DNA of 64,000 bases from NCBI RefSeq assembly GCF_023534745.1, contig NZ_JAMHJQ010000023.1, forward strand, positions 1 through 64,000, given 5' to 3'. The stretch is from Streptomyces sp. 35G-GA-8. Its GTDB lineage: Bacteria > Actinomycetota > Actinomycetes > Streptomycetales > Streptomycetaceae. The notes under the pieces were generated by a model. The model was not told where the DNA came from. It did not search any database and worked only from the letters and a program-made list of their open reading frames with translations. Positions 44,442 through 54,169 of the stretch are shown one piece after another (positions within the stretch are counted from its first letter, which is position 1; each line of letters opens with the position of its first letter). Both the position numbers and the translations under genes were made by a program.

Positions 44442-46201
44442 ACCCCCTGTACATCGACCTGGACCGTGACCGCGGCCGGGCTGCCGGTGACGGAGCGGAC
44501 GGCGACGGAGAGAGTGTCCCCGGCGTTGAAGGTCGCGTTCTGCACTGACGGTCCGGACAGCCACGTTGCTGGTGTCGACAGGGGCAGATCTGTGGCAAGG
44601 AGATCCGCCACGTTCTTCTGCGCGTTGATCGACGCTCCGCTGCCGCCGACCCGGTAGCCGCGCACGGCCGTGACTGTGCATGCCTTGGGCGCCCGCCAGA
44701 TCACGTAAGTGGCGGCGCCGGCCGGGGCCGTGATGACCAGCCCTTTGGACGATGTCGCCACGGGGGGCGTCCGAACCGGGGCGTCGGTCGGCCCGGTCGC
44801 CTCGGTGACACCTGCACCGATCACCAGAGTTCCGGTGCTCGTGGAGTACAGGCCCTGCGTCGCGGCGTGCAGGTAGGCGTCATCGACCTGCACCAGGGTC
44901 GCGGCGCCGGTGACGGCCAGCTCGTACTGGGGGCTGGAGGTCTGACTGCCGTTGTCGTCAGTGCCTGGGTAGCACGTCATGTTCGATACCAGGACAGGCG
45001 TCGTCGCGGCGGCGATGCCGAGGCCGCCGTTGCGGCCGTCCCGGCGGGTGTGCAGTCCGCTGATCTGGATGGGAGGGGTGCCGGCCGCGTCCACGCATAC
45101 GCCGTGCCAGCCGTTGCGGTCGGTCGAGCGGCCGGACAGGAGGATGCCGCCCGCGCCCGTACCGTCCGCCCAGTCCCCGGTGATGTGGATGCCGTGGTTC
45201 CCGTTCCACTCGGCGCGGCACATGCTGGCCAGGCTGTTGGCGGCGTTGACGATGCTGAAGCCGCTCGCCCAGTTGCCGATGGCCCGGCAGTCGCCCATGG
45301 TCAGGTCGGTCATCACTTGGACGCTGAGCCCGTGGCCGCAGTTGTTGTCGAGCATCACCCGGTGCAGCCGCCACGAGTAGGGGTTGATTCCCTCGTTCTC
45401 GCCGCAGTAGATCCCGTTCCCCGTGCACTGCCGCACTGTGAAGTCCCTCAGCCCGACGTTCTGGATGTTGCCCTTGGCGCTCAGCCCGTCGACCGGGGGC
45501 AAGGCTGGCAGGTCCTGCCCGTCGATCATCACGTTCAGGATGCGGTGCTCGGCGGAGATGGTGGAATAGCCACCGGCCGCGGCGTCCAGCAGCAGGATCA
45601 ACGCCGCGCCCGCGAAGGACGGCAGCGGCTTGATGTAGCACGGCGGGTCGGTCAGGCCGGGCACCGTCATCAAGTTGGTGTGGGTGCCCATGAGCGTGAC
45701 GGCGGGCGGGATCGTCAGCGGTGCGCTGGTGCGGTAGGCGCCTGCGGGGAGGTAGACGATGCCGCCCATCGGAGCCGTGGCGAGCGCGGCTTGGATCGCG
45801 GCGGTGTCGTCGGTGCCGCCGTCGCCCTGGGCGCCGAAGTCGTGGACGTTGAGCCAGTCCCGTACCGAGCCTGCCGTCGACTCTCCGCTAGCTAGCCGTG
45901 ACGCCGCCGAAGACGGGGCCGAAATGCGCGTCCGGGACGGCCGCGAGGAGCGCCCTACTGCCACCAACGGCGACCTCCCACTGGCCAAGTCAACCCATAC
46001 GACGCCCCACTCCCCCACCAGCACCACCCGCCACCTGCCCACATCCCACTCGGCGCGTTCAAAATCTGGAGGGAGTGTGCACCGAGACGGGGAGCACTCG
46101 TGGTCAAGGGGTCGCCGGAAACAGTCAAGGGGTCGGGCGGGAGCACGACCCCTTGATGAACCTTGGACAAGGGGTCGAAAAGCCGAGCACTTGACCAGCA
46201 A
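44438..46201 (-). CDS. phage tail spike, pectate-lyase-like beta-helix; 5' end unresolved
   Basis: The recognisable protein begins near 45880 with WLNVHDFGAQGDGGTDDTAA, the standard head of pectate-lyase-3/tail-spike beta-helices, and continues with coil motifs (HRILNVMIDGQ, NGIYCGENEGINPY, NHGIHITGDWADG, GWHGVCVDAAG) and a C-terminal receptor-tip domain (YVIWRAPKACTVTAVRGYRV). Before WLNV the open frame carries ~105 residues of unrelated Arg/Ser-rich sequence with no start signal, so the true N-terminus (virion-binding head) is probably lost. Such spikes bind and often cleave surface polysaccharide. It is followed by the broken tail gene with a four-base overlap. Confidence 0.72.
   Translation of the reverse strand: MLVKCSAFRPLVQGSSRGRAPARPLDCFRRPLDHECSPSRCTLPPDFERAEWDVGRWRVVLVGEWGVVWVDLASGRSPLVAVGRSSRPSRTRISAPSSAASRLASGESTAGSVRDWLNVHDFGAQGDGGTDDTAAIQAALATAPMGGIVYLPAGAYRTSAPLTIPPAVTLMGTHTNLMTVPGLTDPPCYIKPLPSFAGAALILLLDAAAGGYSTISAEHRILNVMIDGQDLPALPPVDGLSAKGNIQNVGLRDFTVRQCTGNGIYCGENEGINPYSWRLHRVMLDNNCGHGLSVQVMTDLTMGDCRAIGNWASGFSIVNAANSLASMCRAEWNGNHGIHITGDWADGTGAGGILLSGRSTDRNGWHGVCVDAAGTPPIQISGLHTRRDGRNGGLGIAAATTPVLVSNMTCYPGTDDNGSQTSSPQYELAVTGAATLVQVDDAYLHAATQGLYSTSTGTLVIGAGVTEATGPTDAPVRTPPVATSSKGLVITAPAGAATYVIWRAPKACTVTAVRGYRVGGSGASINAQKNVADLLATDLPLSTPATWLSGPSVQNATFNAGDTLSVAVRSVTGSPAAVTVQVDVQGV
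46103..46177. repeat. cluster of four TCAAGGGGTCG-type repeats
   Basis: GTCAAGGGGTCG at 46103-46114 and 46124-46135, an inverted copy at 46146-46156, and GACAAGGGGTCG at 46166-46177. The same 12-mer forms part of the tRNA-Pro remnant at 46437-46447. Clustered copies beside an attachment core look like integrase or excisionase arm sites. Confidence 0.55.
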
Positions 46202-46357
46202 AGCAGCGCCGAACGGCAGAGATCTTCACCGGGAGCGACACCATCGGGCGACACACGTTCAACCGTAGATTGACGTCACTCCCAGCTTCCGGCGGCTTGG
46301 GAGCGAGTGGGAGCGGCCCGTGCCCCCACTCGCTCCCGAAGCGCTCCCGTGAAACGT

Positions 46358-46387
46358 CTCAGGGGCCATCCGAAGATGGCCCCTGAG
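46358..46387. terminator. hairpin downstream of tRNA-Pro remnant 3
   Basis: Perfect 13-base arms (46358-46370 and 46375-46387) with a CGAA tetraloop, 24 bases beyond the tRNA acceptor end on the minus strand. In copy 1 only the right arm (CCCCTGAG) remains. Confidence 0.75.
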
Positions 46388-46453
46388 CTGCGAAAATATC
46401 CGACATCACTGTCGGGACGACAGGATTTGAACCTGCGACCCCTTGACCCCCAG
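46380..46453 (-). repeat. tRNA-Pro(GGG) 3' half, attachment-site copy 3
   Basis: Identical to 24570-24644 apart from one T. Minus-strand reading: CTGGGGGTCAAGGGGTCGCA then GGTTCAAATCC and GTCGTCCCGACA. The bases to the right do not form a tRNA 5' half but match the flank of copy 2. So this junction also abuts an element end rather than the intact tRNA gene. Confidence 0.85.
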
Positions 46454-47072
46454 CAATGCGCTCCGCACCGCGTTGAAGACCTGAACAGCCACACCCCGCT
46501 GTAATGCGCCGAACAACGCAGTCAATGCATGTACCGCACGCTACACAGCCGTCAGAGTCACCATGGCGCAGGCCGAGGACGCACGCCTCCATCGAGTGAC
46601 CCGAAGCGCGGTCCAGCGATCTTGAGCGCACTCTGTAAACCCTCGGTGAGTCGATGACCTGAGCGGATGAAGTAGCGGCACCCACAGGACCGAGCCCAGG
46701 CCGCTTTCTCCACCTTGGAGCACTACGCGTACTGTCACCCAGCCCGTCCGAGCGGCCGAAGCCGATGTTGAAACAGTCACGCTGTCCCGAACCGGCGGCC
46801 TCCGTCTCGATCTCGGCCCACACAAGGCTGAGCCGCGGGTCGGTGACCAGCGCCCGGCGCCACATACTGCAGACGAATCTCCGACACAGGACACCATGAA
46901 CACCGTCGCCTGTGGTCTGCTGACGGCACCTGGGAACGTCTTCTCCAGCAAGCCCAGGCCGCGGCCGACTCGGCAGGTGAGATCGACTGACATCTCGGTG
47001 AACTCTACGATCGTCCGCGCGCACCGGCATTCGACCGGTGCCCGAACCGGTCCACCGCCGGCATTTGTTTAA
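46454..47072. other. element flank and degenerate DNA
   Basis: The first ~250 bases repeat the flank of copy 2. A minus-strand stretch at 46720-46870 encodes VTDPRLSLVWAEIETEAAGS and DCFNIGFGRSDGLGD, which looks like a gene remnant, but there is no complete frame. Nothing else supported. Confidence 0.45.
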
Positions 47073-47963
47073 GGAACTCCTAACAAAGTGACAGGTCTTT
47101 CAGTCGTCGCCAGCAGATGATGCCGCAGGCCAGGCTGAGGAAGGCTTCGTGGATGTCGTCGCGGATCCCCAGCGAATGCGTAACCGGCGGAACCAGTGCA
47201 GCAGTACGAAGCTCTGCTCAACCACCCATCGGTGCACGCCCAGCCCCGATCCGTTTTGGATGCTACGCCGTGCGATGACCGGGGTGATTCCGGCGGCCCG
47301 GACCTGCTTGCGGTACTTGTCGTGGTCGTATCCGCGGGTCGGCGTAAAGGGTGTCCGGCCGTCGGCGGGGCCGTCCGCGTCAGCCCCGCACCGGCGGGAC
47401 GGCCTCGACCAAGGGCATGAGCCGGGTGACGTCATTGTGGTTTCCGCCGGTCAGTGACACCGCCGGCGGAATGCCGTGCGCTTCGGTGATCAGATGGTGC
47501 TTCGAGCCTGTTCGGGCACGGTCGACCGGGCTCGGTCCGGCTTTGGGCCGCCCTTCACGGCCCGCACATGGGAGCCGTCGATCACCGCCCTGGACCAGTC
47601 CAGCGCGCCGACGGCGTGCAACTCGGCCAGCAGCGACTCGTGCAGACGCTGCCAGACTCCCGCGTCGTTCCAGTCGCGCAGGCGACGCCAGCAGGTCATC
47701 CCCGAACCGAAGCCCAGCCCCTGCAGCAGGAACTCCCACGGAATGCCGGTGCAGAGCACGAACAGAATGCCGGACAGGACCTTCCGGTCATCCAGACGCC
47801 TGCGGCCCGGATGATCCGGTCGGCGCGGCACGACCGGCAGCAACGGTTCAATCCGTATCCACAGCTCATCCGGCACGATCCACGGCGGCTGCTGCCCCCT
47901 CCTCATGCACCAGTCAACAACCTCACAACACCCCACATTCCAGGGCCACTTTGTTAGGAGTTC
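47073..47963 (-). mobile_element. IS5-family insertion sequence (inactive)
   Basis: Ends show inverted repeats GAACTCCTAACAAAGTG (left, about 47074-47090) and its complement at 47947-47963, flanked by TAA on both sides as a likely 3-bp target duplication. The element is ~890 bp, the size of IS5-group elements, and contains one transposase gene read leftward. It lies between the third attachment remnant and the old end of CRISPR array 1. Confidence 0.8.
47100..47906 (-). pseudogene. IS5-family transposase with several frameshifts
   Basis: From ATG 47906: RRGQQPPWIVPDELWIRIEP, HPGRRRLDDRKVLSGILFVL, CWRRLRDWNDAGVWQRLHES and AVIDGSHVRAVKGG (first catalytic Asp). The slippery heptamer CCCAAAG at the end of this frame would allow the -1 shift normal for this family into RARTGSKHHLITEAHGIPPA. 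Downstream, extra lesions break the frame at VPPVRG, before RGYDHDKYRKQVRAAG and after HWFRRLRIRW, so no full product can be made. Confidence 0.82.
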
Positions 47964-48097
47964 TAAGAACGAAGGGAGATCAAGAGGGCGGTCCAACAAC
48001 GCGACACACGTTCGGTGATCTCGGCCAGCTCGAAGGCGCGATGACTGCGGCCGGAGTCCTCGAACCCACAACACCCACCCCCGACGCCGCCCGCTCC

Positions 48098-51057
48098 CAG
48101 CTCACCTCCGCTCGCGCGGAGAGCACCCCGCCTTGGTGTCGTGCAAAATGAAACCGTCCGGTTCACCCCCGCTCGCGCAAAGAGCACGAAGGCGTAGGTC
48201 ACCGGGCGCCCTCGGCCATCGGTTCACCTCCGCTCGCGCAGAGAGCACGTCCATCAGCTGCATGGCCCGCTCAATCTCCCCGGTTCACCTCCGCTCGCGC
48301 AGAGAGCACGCCTGAGTTGCCGCGCCGGCCGGGGGCGAGTTCGGTTCACCTCCGCTCGCGCAGAGAGCACTCTTCATTCCGCCACCTGACGTGCACTACT
48401 GCCGGTTCACCTCCGCTCGCGCAGAGAGCACGGAGACTTCGGCTTCGCCGGAGAGCGACACTGCGGTTCACCTCCGCTCGCGCAGAGAGCACCGCGGCAG
48501 GCTGGCCGCCGTCACCGCCGGGGGCGGTTCACCTCCGCTCGAGCAGAGAGCACACGCTGGCGGGCAACGGCTTGTCGACTACCGTCGGTTCACCTCCGCT
48601 CGCGCAGAGAGCACGTCCCCGGCACCGGTCTGCCGGGCCTGCCCGACGGTTCACCTCCGCTCGCGCAGAGAGCACGCTGTGAGCCGACCCGGAGACGTGA
48701 CGAATGACGGTTCACCTCCGCTCGCGCAGAGAGCACAGACGCCATGAACCCCAGCGAGCGGGATTCTCCGGTTCACCTCCGCTCGCGCAGAGAGCACGTT
48801 GCTGCTCGCCCTGGTGACCGCCGTGGAAGCGGTTCACCTCCGCTCGCGCAGAGAGCACTCGACCTGGACCTGCGCCCGGCGGTGCCGCACCGGTTCACCT
48901 CCGCTCGCGCAGAGAGCACCCGGCCAGGACCGTCCAGCGCATTCCCTGGCACGGTTAACCTCCGCTCGCGCAGAGAGCACTGCGCAGCGGCCTTCCGGAT
49001 ATCGCCGATGTACGGTTCACCTCCGCTCGCGCAGAGAGCACGACCTGGGCCTCGACGCGCGGCACCCGATGAGCGGTTCACCTCCGCTCGCGCAGAGAGC
49101 ACGGACGGTGCGTGCCTGGCGAAGTCAACGGTCTCGGTTCACCTCCGCTCGCGCAGAGAGCACCCCGGCCTCGGCCTCAGGGTTCTCCTTGTTGACGGTT
49201 CACCTCCGCTCGCGCAGAGAGCACATCTGGTCCTGGTCCAACAACCGACTGAAAGACGGTTCACCTCCGCTCGCGCAGAGAGCACTTGTAGCGCAGCAGC
49301 AGCCACCCCAGATCCAGCGGTTCACCTCCGCTCGCGCAGAGAGCACACCTGCGCAGCGAGCTACCCCGCCCAGGCCACCGGTTCACCTCCGCTCGCGCAG
49401 AGAGCACGCCGCCAAGCGCCTGAAGGTGCCCGTATCGGCCGGTTCACCTCCGCTCGCGCAGAGAGCACCCCAACTACGCCACCACCGGCGCGTTCGTGAA
49501 CGGTTCACCTCCGCTCGCGCAGAGAGCACCGGCAGATCACCGACGCCGCCGTGGCCCGCCGCGGTTCACCTCCGCTCGCGCAGAGAGCACGTCGTCACTG
49601 CCACCCAGAGCCACACCATCGCCGGTTCACCTCCGCTCGCGCAGAGAGCACGTCGACATAGTCCATCTCGATCGACCCGGTGACGGTTCACCTCCGCTCG
49701 CGCAGAGAGCACGACTCCCACGACGCCGCCCGCCTCATCGACGCCGGTTCACCTCCGCTCGCGCAGAGAGCACACGAACGGCCGGGTCACTGCGCCAGCC
49801 GCCGCCGGTTCACCTCCGCTCGCGCAGAGAGCACGTTGATCGGCATGTCGCTCCTGTTCGTTCAGGCGGTTCACCTCCGCTCGCGCAGAGAGCACGTGAT
49901 TCCGCGCCGACAATGTAGCGGGGCTCAAGGTTCACCTCCGCTCGCGCAGAGAGCACATCCGAAGAGCCTCCGCGGCCGCCTCCTCCGCCGGTTCACCTCC
50001 GCTCGCGCAGAGAGCACCCGCCGCCCGACCGGCAATGACGAACGGCACGCGGTTCACCTCCGCTCGCGCAGAGAGCACGCACCCTGACCGGCGGTGACGT
50101 CGTGGACTTCCGGTTCACCTCCGCTCGCGCAGAGAGCACCATCCGGGTGAGCTGCTTACGCACGGTCGTACCGGTTCACCTCCGCTCGCGCAGAGAGCAC
50201 ACCGCAGGAGGCTTCTACGGCCTCCTCCTCGCCGGTTCACCTCCGCTCGCGCAGAGAGCACACCACCAAGGCCGGGGAGATCATCGACAACGGCGGTTCA
50301 CCTCCGCTCGCGCAGAGAGCACCGGGCGCGGGCGATCAAGATGTATCCCTCGGACGGTTCACCTCCGCTCGCGCAGAGAGCACCCCCGCGAGTGTCGTAC
50401 TCATCGTGTCGTGCCCGGTTCACCTCCGCTCGCGCAGAGAGCACAGCTCGCGCTCAGCGCGGTGAACCGCCGCCGTCGGTTCACCTCCGCTCGCGCAGAG
50501 AGCACCAGACCGCGTCCGCCATCGGTGCCACGGTGGCGGACGGTTCACCTCCGCTCGCGCAGAGAGCACACCGAGGACTGCGAGTCCATCCAGGCCAGGG
50601 TCGGTTCACCTCCGCTCGCGCAGAGAGCACACAAGGACAATCTTGGCATTCGGCGCACGGTCCGGTTCACCTCCGCTCGCGCAGAGAGCACACGTTCGCG
50701 CGGTTCCTGCTGCCGCAGATCTTCGGTTCACCTCCGCTCGCGCAGAGAGCACCCCTAAGCGGGACGCTGCTTCCTGCTGGTCTTCGGTTCACCTCCGCTC
50801 GCGCAGAGAGCACCCCAGTCGGGAGCCTCCACGCGCACGCTGCGCTGGTTCACCTCCGCTCGCGCAGAGAGCACACCATGCGCGCCCACAAAAGCCGCCG
50901 CGACGACGGTTCACCTCCGCTCGCGCAGAGAGCACTGCCCACCTGGCTCGATGAGCAGATCGAGCACCGGTTCACCTCCGCTCGCGCAGAGAGCACTACT
51001 ACCTGTCGCCGAACGTCACCGCGCAGGACGGTTCACCTCCGCTCGCGCAGAGAGCAC
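48098..51057 (-). CRISPR. type I-E CRISPR array 1: 49 repeats, 48 spacers
   Basis: 29-base repeats every 61 bases (32-base spacers). In transcript orientation (minus strand) the repeat begins GTGCTCTC, folds as CTCTGC-GCGA-GCGGAG and ends in the 8-base handle GTGAACCG. I count 47 canonical or near-canonical repeats from 48220 to 51057 plus two degenerate ones at 48098 and 48159. Degenerate repeats at the left mark the old end; the leader is at the right, next to cas3. Variants: GGTTAACC in the repeat at 48952, a changed first base at 49928 and 50846, and one base changed at 48525. One spacer (50506-50540) is 35 bases. Protein-like frames across the array are repeat artefacts. Confidence 0.97.
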
Positions 51058-51184
51058 CCTTCGCGACCTGCAGCGTTTCTAGCCCTTTGCAACTCCTTTG
51101 CCGCAATGCTGGTCAGCGTTCGAGGAGTACGGCGCGGGGGCCGACAGGCACAAGAGCATGGGACCCGAGTCTAGGCGAGAAGGG
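51058..51184 (-). promoter_or_regulatory. leader of CRISPR array 1 and cas3 upstream region
   Basis: 127 bases between the newest repeat and cas3, relatively AT-rich near the repeat (AGTTGCAAAGGGCTAGAAAC on the minus strand). It should carry the leftward array promoter and integration signals and the rightward cas3 promoter. No palindromic operator is visible. Confidence 0.55.
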
Positions 51185-54088
51185 ATGTCGGCGGCAGTTT
51201 GCAGGCGGTTGTCAGTGGCTGCTGCTATCTCTGGACGCATGATGCGAGATGCCGTGGGAGCGGACAACTGGTCTGTGGATGGGCGGTTTTGGGGGAAGGA
51301 GAGAGGTCTCAAGCGCCCGTATCCGGTGGTCTGTCACCTGTTGGACACGGCGGCTGTGTGCCTTGTGCTGTGGGACGGGCTTCTGGGTTCTGGTTTCCGG
51401 GGACGCCTCGCCGCTGCGCTCGGGCTCTCTGAGGAGGAGGCCCGGACGGTCGTGGCTTTCTGGGCCGGGCTGCATGATCTGGGGAAAATCTCCCCGCCCT
51501 TCCAGGCGCAGGTTCCCTCGGCGTTCGCGTCAGTGAGGGATGTGCCATCGTATGTCTTCGCTCCAGGAGCGGACAAGGAGCGCGCCTTCCGGCATGAAAT
51601 GGCGACCCATTGGGCGCTGTCGGTACTGCTGGACGAGGCCGGCTATCCGGGAGCCACTCGCCTGCGGCGGGCGGTAAGCCATCAGGTGGCTCAGTTGCTC
51701 GGCGGTCATCACGGCTGTTTCGGCAGGGTCTTGAAAGCGCGGGAGCTGGCTGCGGGCAGTGCTTACCAGCACGGTCTCGGTGAGGAGGGCTGGGCCGGGC
51801 AGCGGCGAGCTCATTTCGAGGAGTTGCGGCGGGTGATCGGTGCGCAGGCTGTGCCGGCAGGCGGGTTGCCGGCAGAGTTGGCTGTGGTGGTGACGGGGCT
51901 GGTGGTGGTGTCCGACTGGCTGGCCAGTCAGGTGGAGGCCGTCGCGTCGTTGCTGCCTCCAGTAGGGTGGAGGGCCGCACCTGAGGCGCTGGATGCCCAT
52001 TGGGAGCGCTCGCGGGCCGCGGCGCCGGATCTGGTCCATCGCGCGCGGCTGGGGCGGGCCCGTTTCGCGGCTCAGGAGTTCGGTGACATGTTCCCGTTCT
52101 CGCCTAATCCGCTGCAGCGAGATCTAGTGGAGCGCCTGCCAGGGCTGGTGGCAGAACGCGGTTCGGGGCTGCTGCTGGTGACGGCGCCGACAGGGGACGG
52201 CAAGACTGAGGCGGCGCTGTTCGCGGCGTCGGTGCTGGGGCGCTCTGCCGAAGCCAGGGGCCTGTACTTCGCGTTGCCGACCATGGCCACGGCTGATGGC
52301 ATGTTCCCCCGTGTGGAGAGGTTCGCGCGGGAGGCGTTGGAGGGGGAGCGCGCGTTGGCCCTTCTGCACTCCATGGCCTGGCTCAGCCCGGTTTATGCCG
52401 GCCCGGCCCAGGAGGCGGCGGGTGCGGTGAGCGCGGAGGGGGCCACGGCGACGGAGGCTGGTGCCTGGCTGCGGGGACCGAAACGGGGGCTGCTCGCTCC
52501 TTTGGCGGCGGGCACCATTGACCAGGCGCTGGCGGCTGTGTTGCCGTTGCGCTACAACGCGCTGCGATTGTTCGGGTTGTCGGACAAGGTGTTCGTGGTG
52601 GATGAGGCGCACGCGTACGGCCCGTGGATGCACAGTCTGCTGACGCGGTTACTGGAGTGGCTGGGGGTGTTTGGTGCCCCCGTGGTGCTGTTGTCAGCAA
52701 CGCTGACGGGGCGTAGTGCGGGTTCTTTGGTGGATGCCTACCGGCGGGGGGCTGGGTTCGGGGAGGCATCGCGGATCGAGCCTGTTTATCCGGGGTGGCT
52801 ATTCACTGACGCGGGCAGCGGCCGGGTCTCGTCTCCCCGGGAGACGGGCAGTGGGCGAGAACGGGACCTGGACGTCTCCCTGCGTCGGGTGGGGTGGGAC
52901 AGTAGCGAGGCTCCTGAGATTGCGGTGAGAGCGGGCGGGCGGCGCGAGGTGCTGCGGGAGACGCTGGCCGTGGTGGCGGGCGAAGGCGGGACCGCGCTGG
53001 TGTGCTGTACGACGGTGACCGAGGCGCAGTTGACGTTTCGTGACCTGTGTGTGGCGTTTCCTGAGCTGGCCGGGCGGACCGGAGGGCTGCGGCTGTTGCA
53101 CTCAAGGTACCCGGCGGGTGTGCGCCAGAAGATTACCGCCGAGTGTGAAGCGGCTTATGGAAAGCCGCTCTCGGCGGGGGACACGGCGCGGCCGCGTCCA
53201 GCGTCGATTCTGGTGGCCACACAGGTGGTTGAGCAGTCCCTGGACTTCGACTTCGACTTGATCGTGAGTAATTTGGCCCCTCTGGCGCAGTTGCTGCAGC
53301 GGGCAGGCCGTGGGCGGCGTCATGAACGAGGCCGGAGCGGGCGCCCTGGATGGGCCTGGCCGGAGGACCGGCCCCGGATGGTGGTGCTGGAGCCAGTGGA
53401 CGAGAACGGGGACTTCGAGGTTCCTCGTGGGTGGGGAACGGTTTACGACCGCGGGCTGCTGCGACGGACGGCGTTTTTGCTGCACGAGGAGGCTGGCCGG
53501 GGCATCAAGGTCCCGGGGGATGTACAGCGTCTGGTGGATGACGTGTACGCACCGGACTTTGTCGATCGGCTGGACACGGCGGCGAAGCAGGAACTCGTGC
53601 GGATGGACGCGGAGCGCGAGGCGCAGGAGATGGCTGAGACCCATATGGCGTCGGTAGTGAGCATTTGCTCCCCGGCGGATGTCGCGGGCGACCTGTCCCG
53701 GCTCAGCGACCTGCAGCCGGGCGTCACCGAGGAGTTGCTGACTACCCGTCTGGGGGCCGACACCGGGCGGGTGCTGTGCCTGTATGAGCAGCCCGGCGGG
53801 CGGCTGACGCTCGATGAGGACGGCGGGATGCCGTTGGCCGGGCCGGGGCGGAGTTCCGGGCTGTCGGTGCGCGAGGTGTCGGTGGTGATGTCGCGGGTGG
53901 CACCGGTGCCCGGTGCGTGGCTTCGGGGCGGTGAAGGGCATCCCCTGCCAGAGGGGTGGGAGGAGCAGTCGGCGCTGGGGGACCTGGTGCTGCTGCGCAT
54001 GGCCCGTGAACTGCGTAGTGAGCGGTGGGTCTGCCGTCACGGGAACCGAACCATCTCCATCTCCCCGGTCGGCCTCGAAGCGATGTGA
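51185..54088 (+). CDS. cas3: Cas3, type I-E nuclease-helicase
   Basis: 967 residues from ATG 51185; in-frame ATGs up- and downstream leave the exact start open. HD nuclease domain: CHLLDTAAV, WAGLHDLGKISPPFQ, FRHEMATHWAL, LLGGHHGCF. Helicase: LLVTAPTGDGKTEAAL (Walker A), FVVDEAHAYG (DExH box), VVLLSATLTG, ATQVVEQSLDFDFDLIVSNL and QLLQRAGRGRRH. After Cascade finds a target, Cas3 unwinds and shreds the DNA. All catalytic motifs are intact. It is separated from cas8e by 207 bases holding a mini-array, so it probably has its own transcription unit. Confidence 0.97.
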   Translation: MSAAVCRRLSVAAAISGRMMRDAVGADNWSVDGRFWGKERGLKRPYPVVCHLLDTAAVCLVLWDGLLGSGFRGRLAAALGLSEEEARTVVAFWAGLHDLGKISPPFQAQVPSAFASVRDVPSYVFAPGADKERAFRHEMATHWALSVLLDEAGYPGATRLRRAVSHQVAQLLGGHHGCFGRVLKARELAAGSAYQHGLGEEGWAGQRRAHFEELRRVIGAQAVPAGGLPAELAVVVTGLVVVSDWLASQVEAVASLLPPVGWRAAPEALDAHWERSRAAAPDLVHRARLGRARFAAQEFGDMFPFSPNPLQRDLVERLPGLVAERGSGLLLVTAPTGDGKTEAALFAASVLGRSAEARGLYFALPTMATADGMFPRVERFAREALEGERALALLHSMAWLSPVYAGPAQEAAGAVSAEGATATEAGAWLRGPKRGLLAPLAAGTIDQALAAVLPLRYNALRLFGLSDKVFVVDEAHAYGPWMHSLLTRLLEWLGVFGAPVVLLSATLTGRSAGSLVDAYRRGAGFGEASRIEPVYPGWLFTDAGSGRVSSPRETGSGRERDLDVSLRRVGWDSSEAPEIAVRAGGRREVLRETLAVVAGEGGTALVCCTTVTEAQLTFRDLCVAFPELAGRTGGLRLLHSRYPAGVRQKITAECEAAYGKPLSAGDTARPRPASILVATQVVEQSLDFDFDLIVSNLAPLAQLLQRAGRGRRHERGRSGRPGWAWPEDRPRMVVLEPVDENGDFEVPRGWGTVYDRGLLRRTAFLLHEEAGRGIKVPGDVQRLVDDVYAPDFVDRLDTAAKQELVRMDAEREAQEMAETHMASVVSICSPADVAGDLSRLSDLQPGVTEELLTTRLGADTGRVLCLYEQPGGRLTLDEDGGMPLAGPGRSSGLSVREVSVVMSRVAPVPGAWLRGGEGHPLPEGWEEQSALGDLVLLRMARELRSERWVCRHGNRTISISPVGLEAM

Positions 54089-54169
54089 AGCACTTCAGCT
54101 GAAACAGCTTCACGAACTCCTCCCTTCCTCTAACTTGAGAGTCCGGTTGGCCACGGTATTCCGTGTTCA

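Noticed and set aside
46380-46453. Complete tRNA-Pro gene at the right attachment site
   Set aside because: The bases 5' of the anticodon loop do not form an acceptor, D arm or full anticodon stem; only the 3' half is present.
46359-47030. 223-codon minus-strand frame across the third attachment site
   Set aside because: It reads through the tRNA remnant and terminator; only a short internal part looks protein-like.
48133-51174. Several long plus-strand frames full of SPPLAQRA and VHLRSRREH repeats
   Set aside because: They are translations of the CRISPR repeat, whose 61-base period shifts frame regularly; not proteins.
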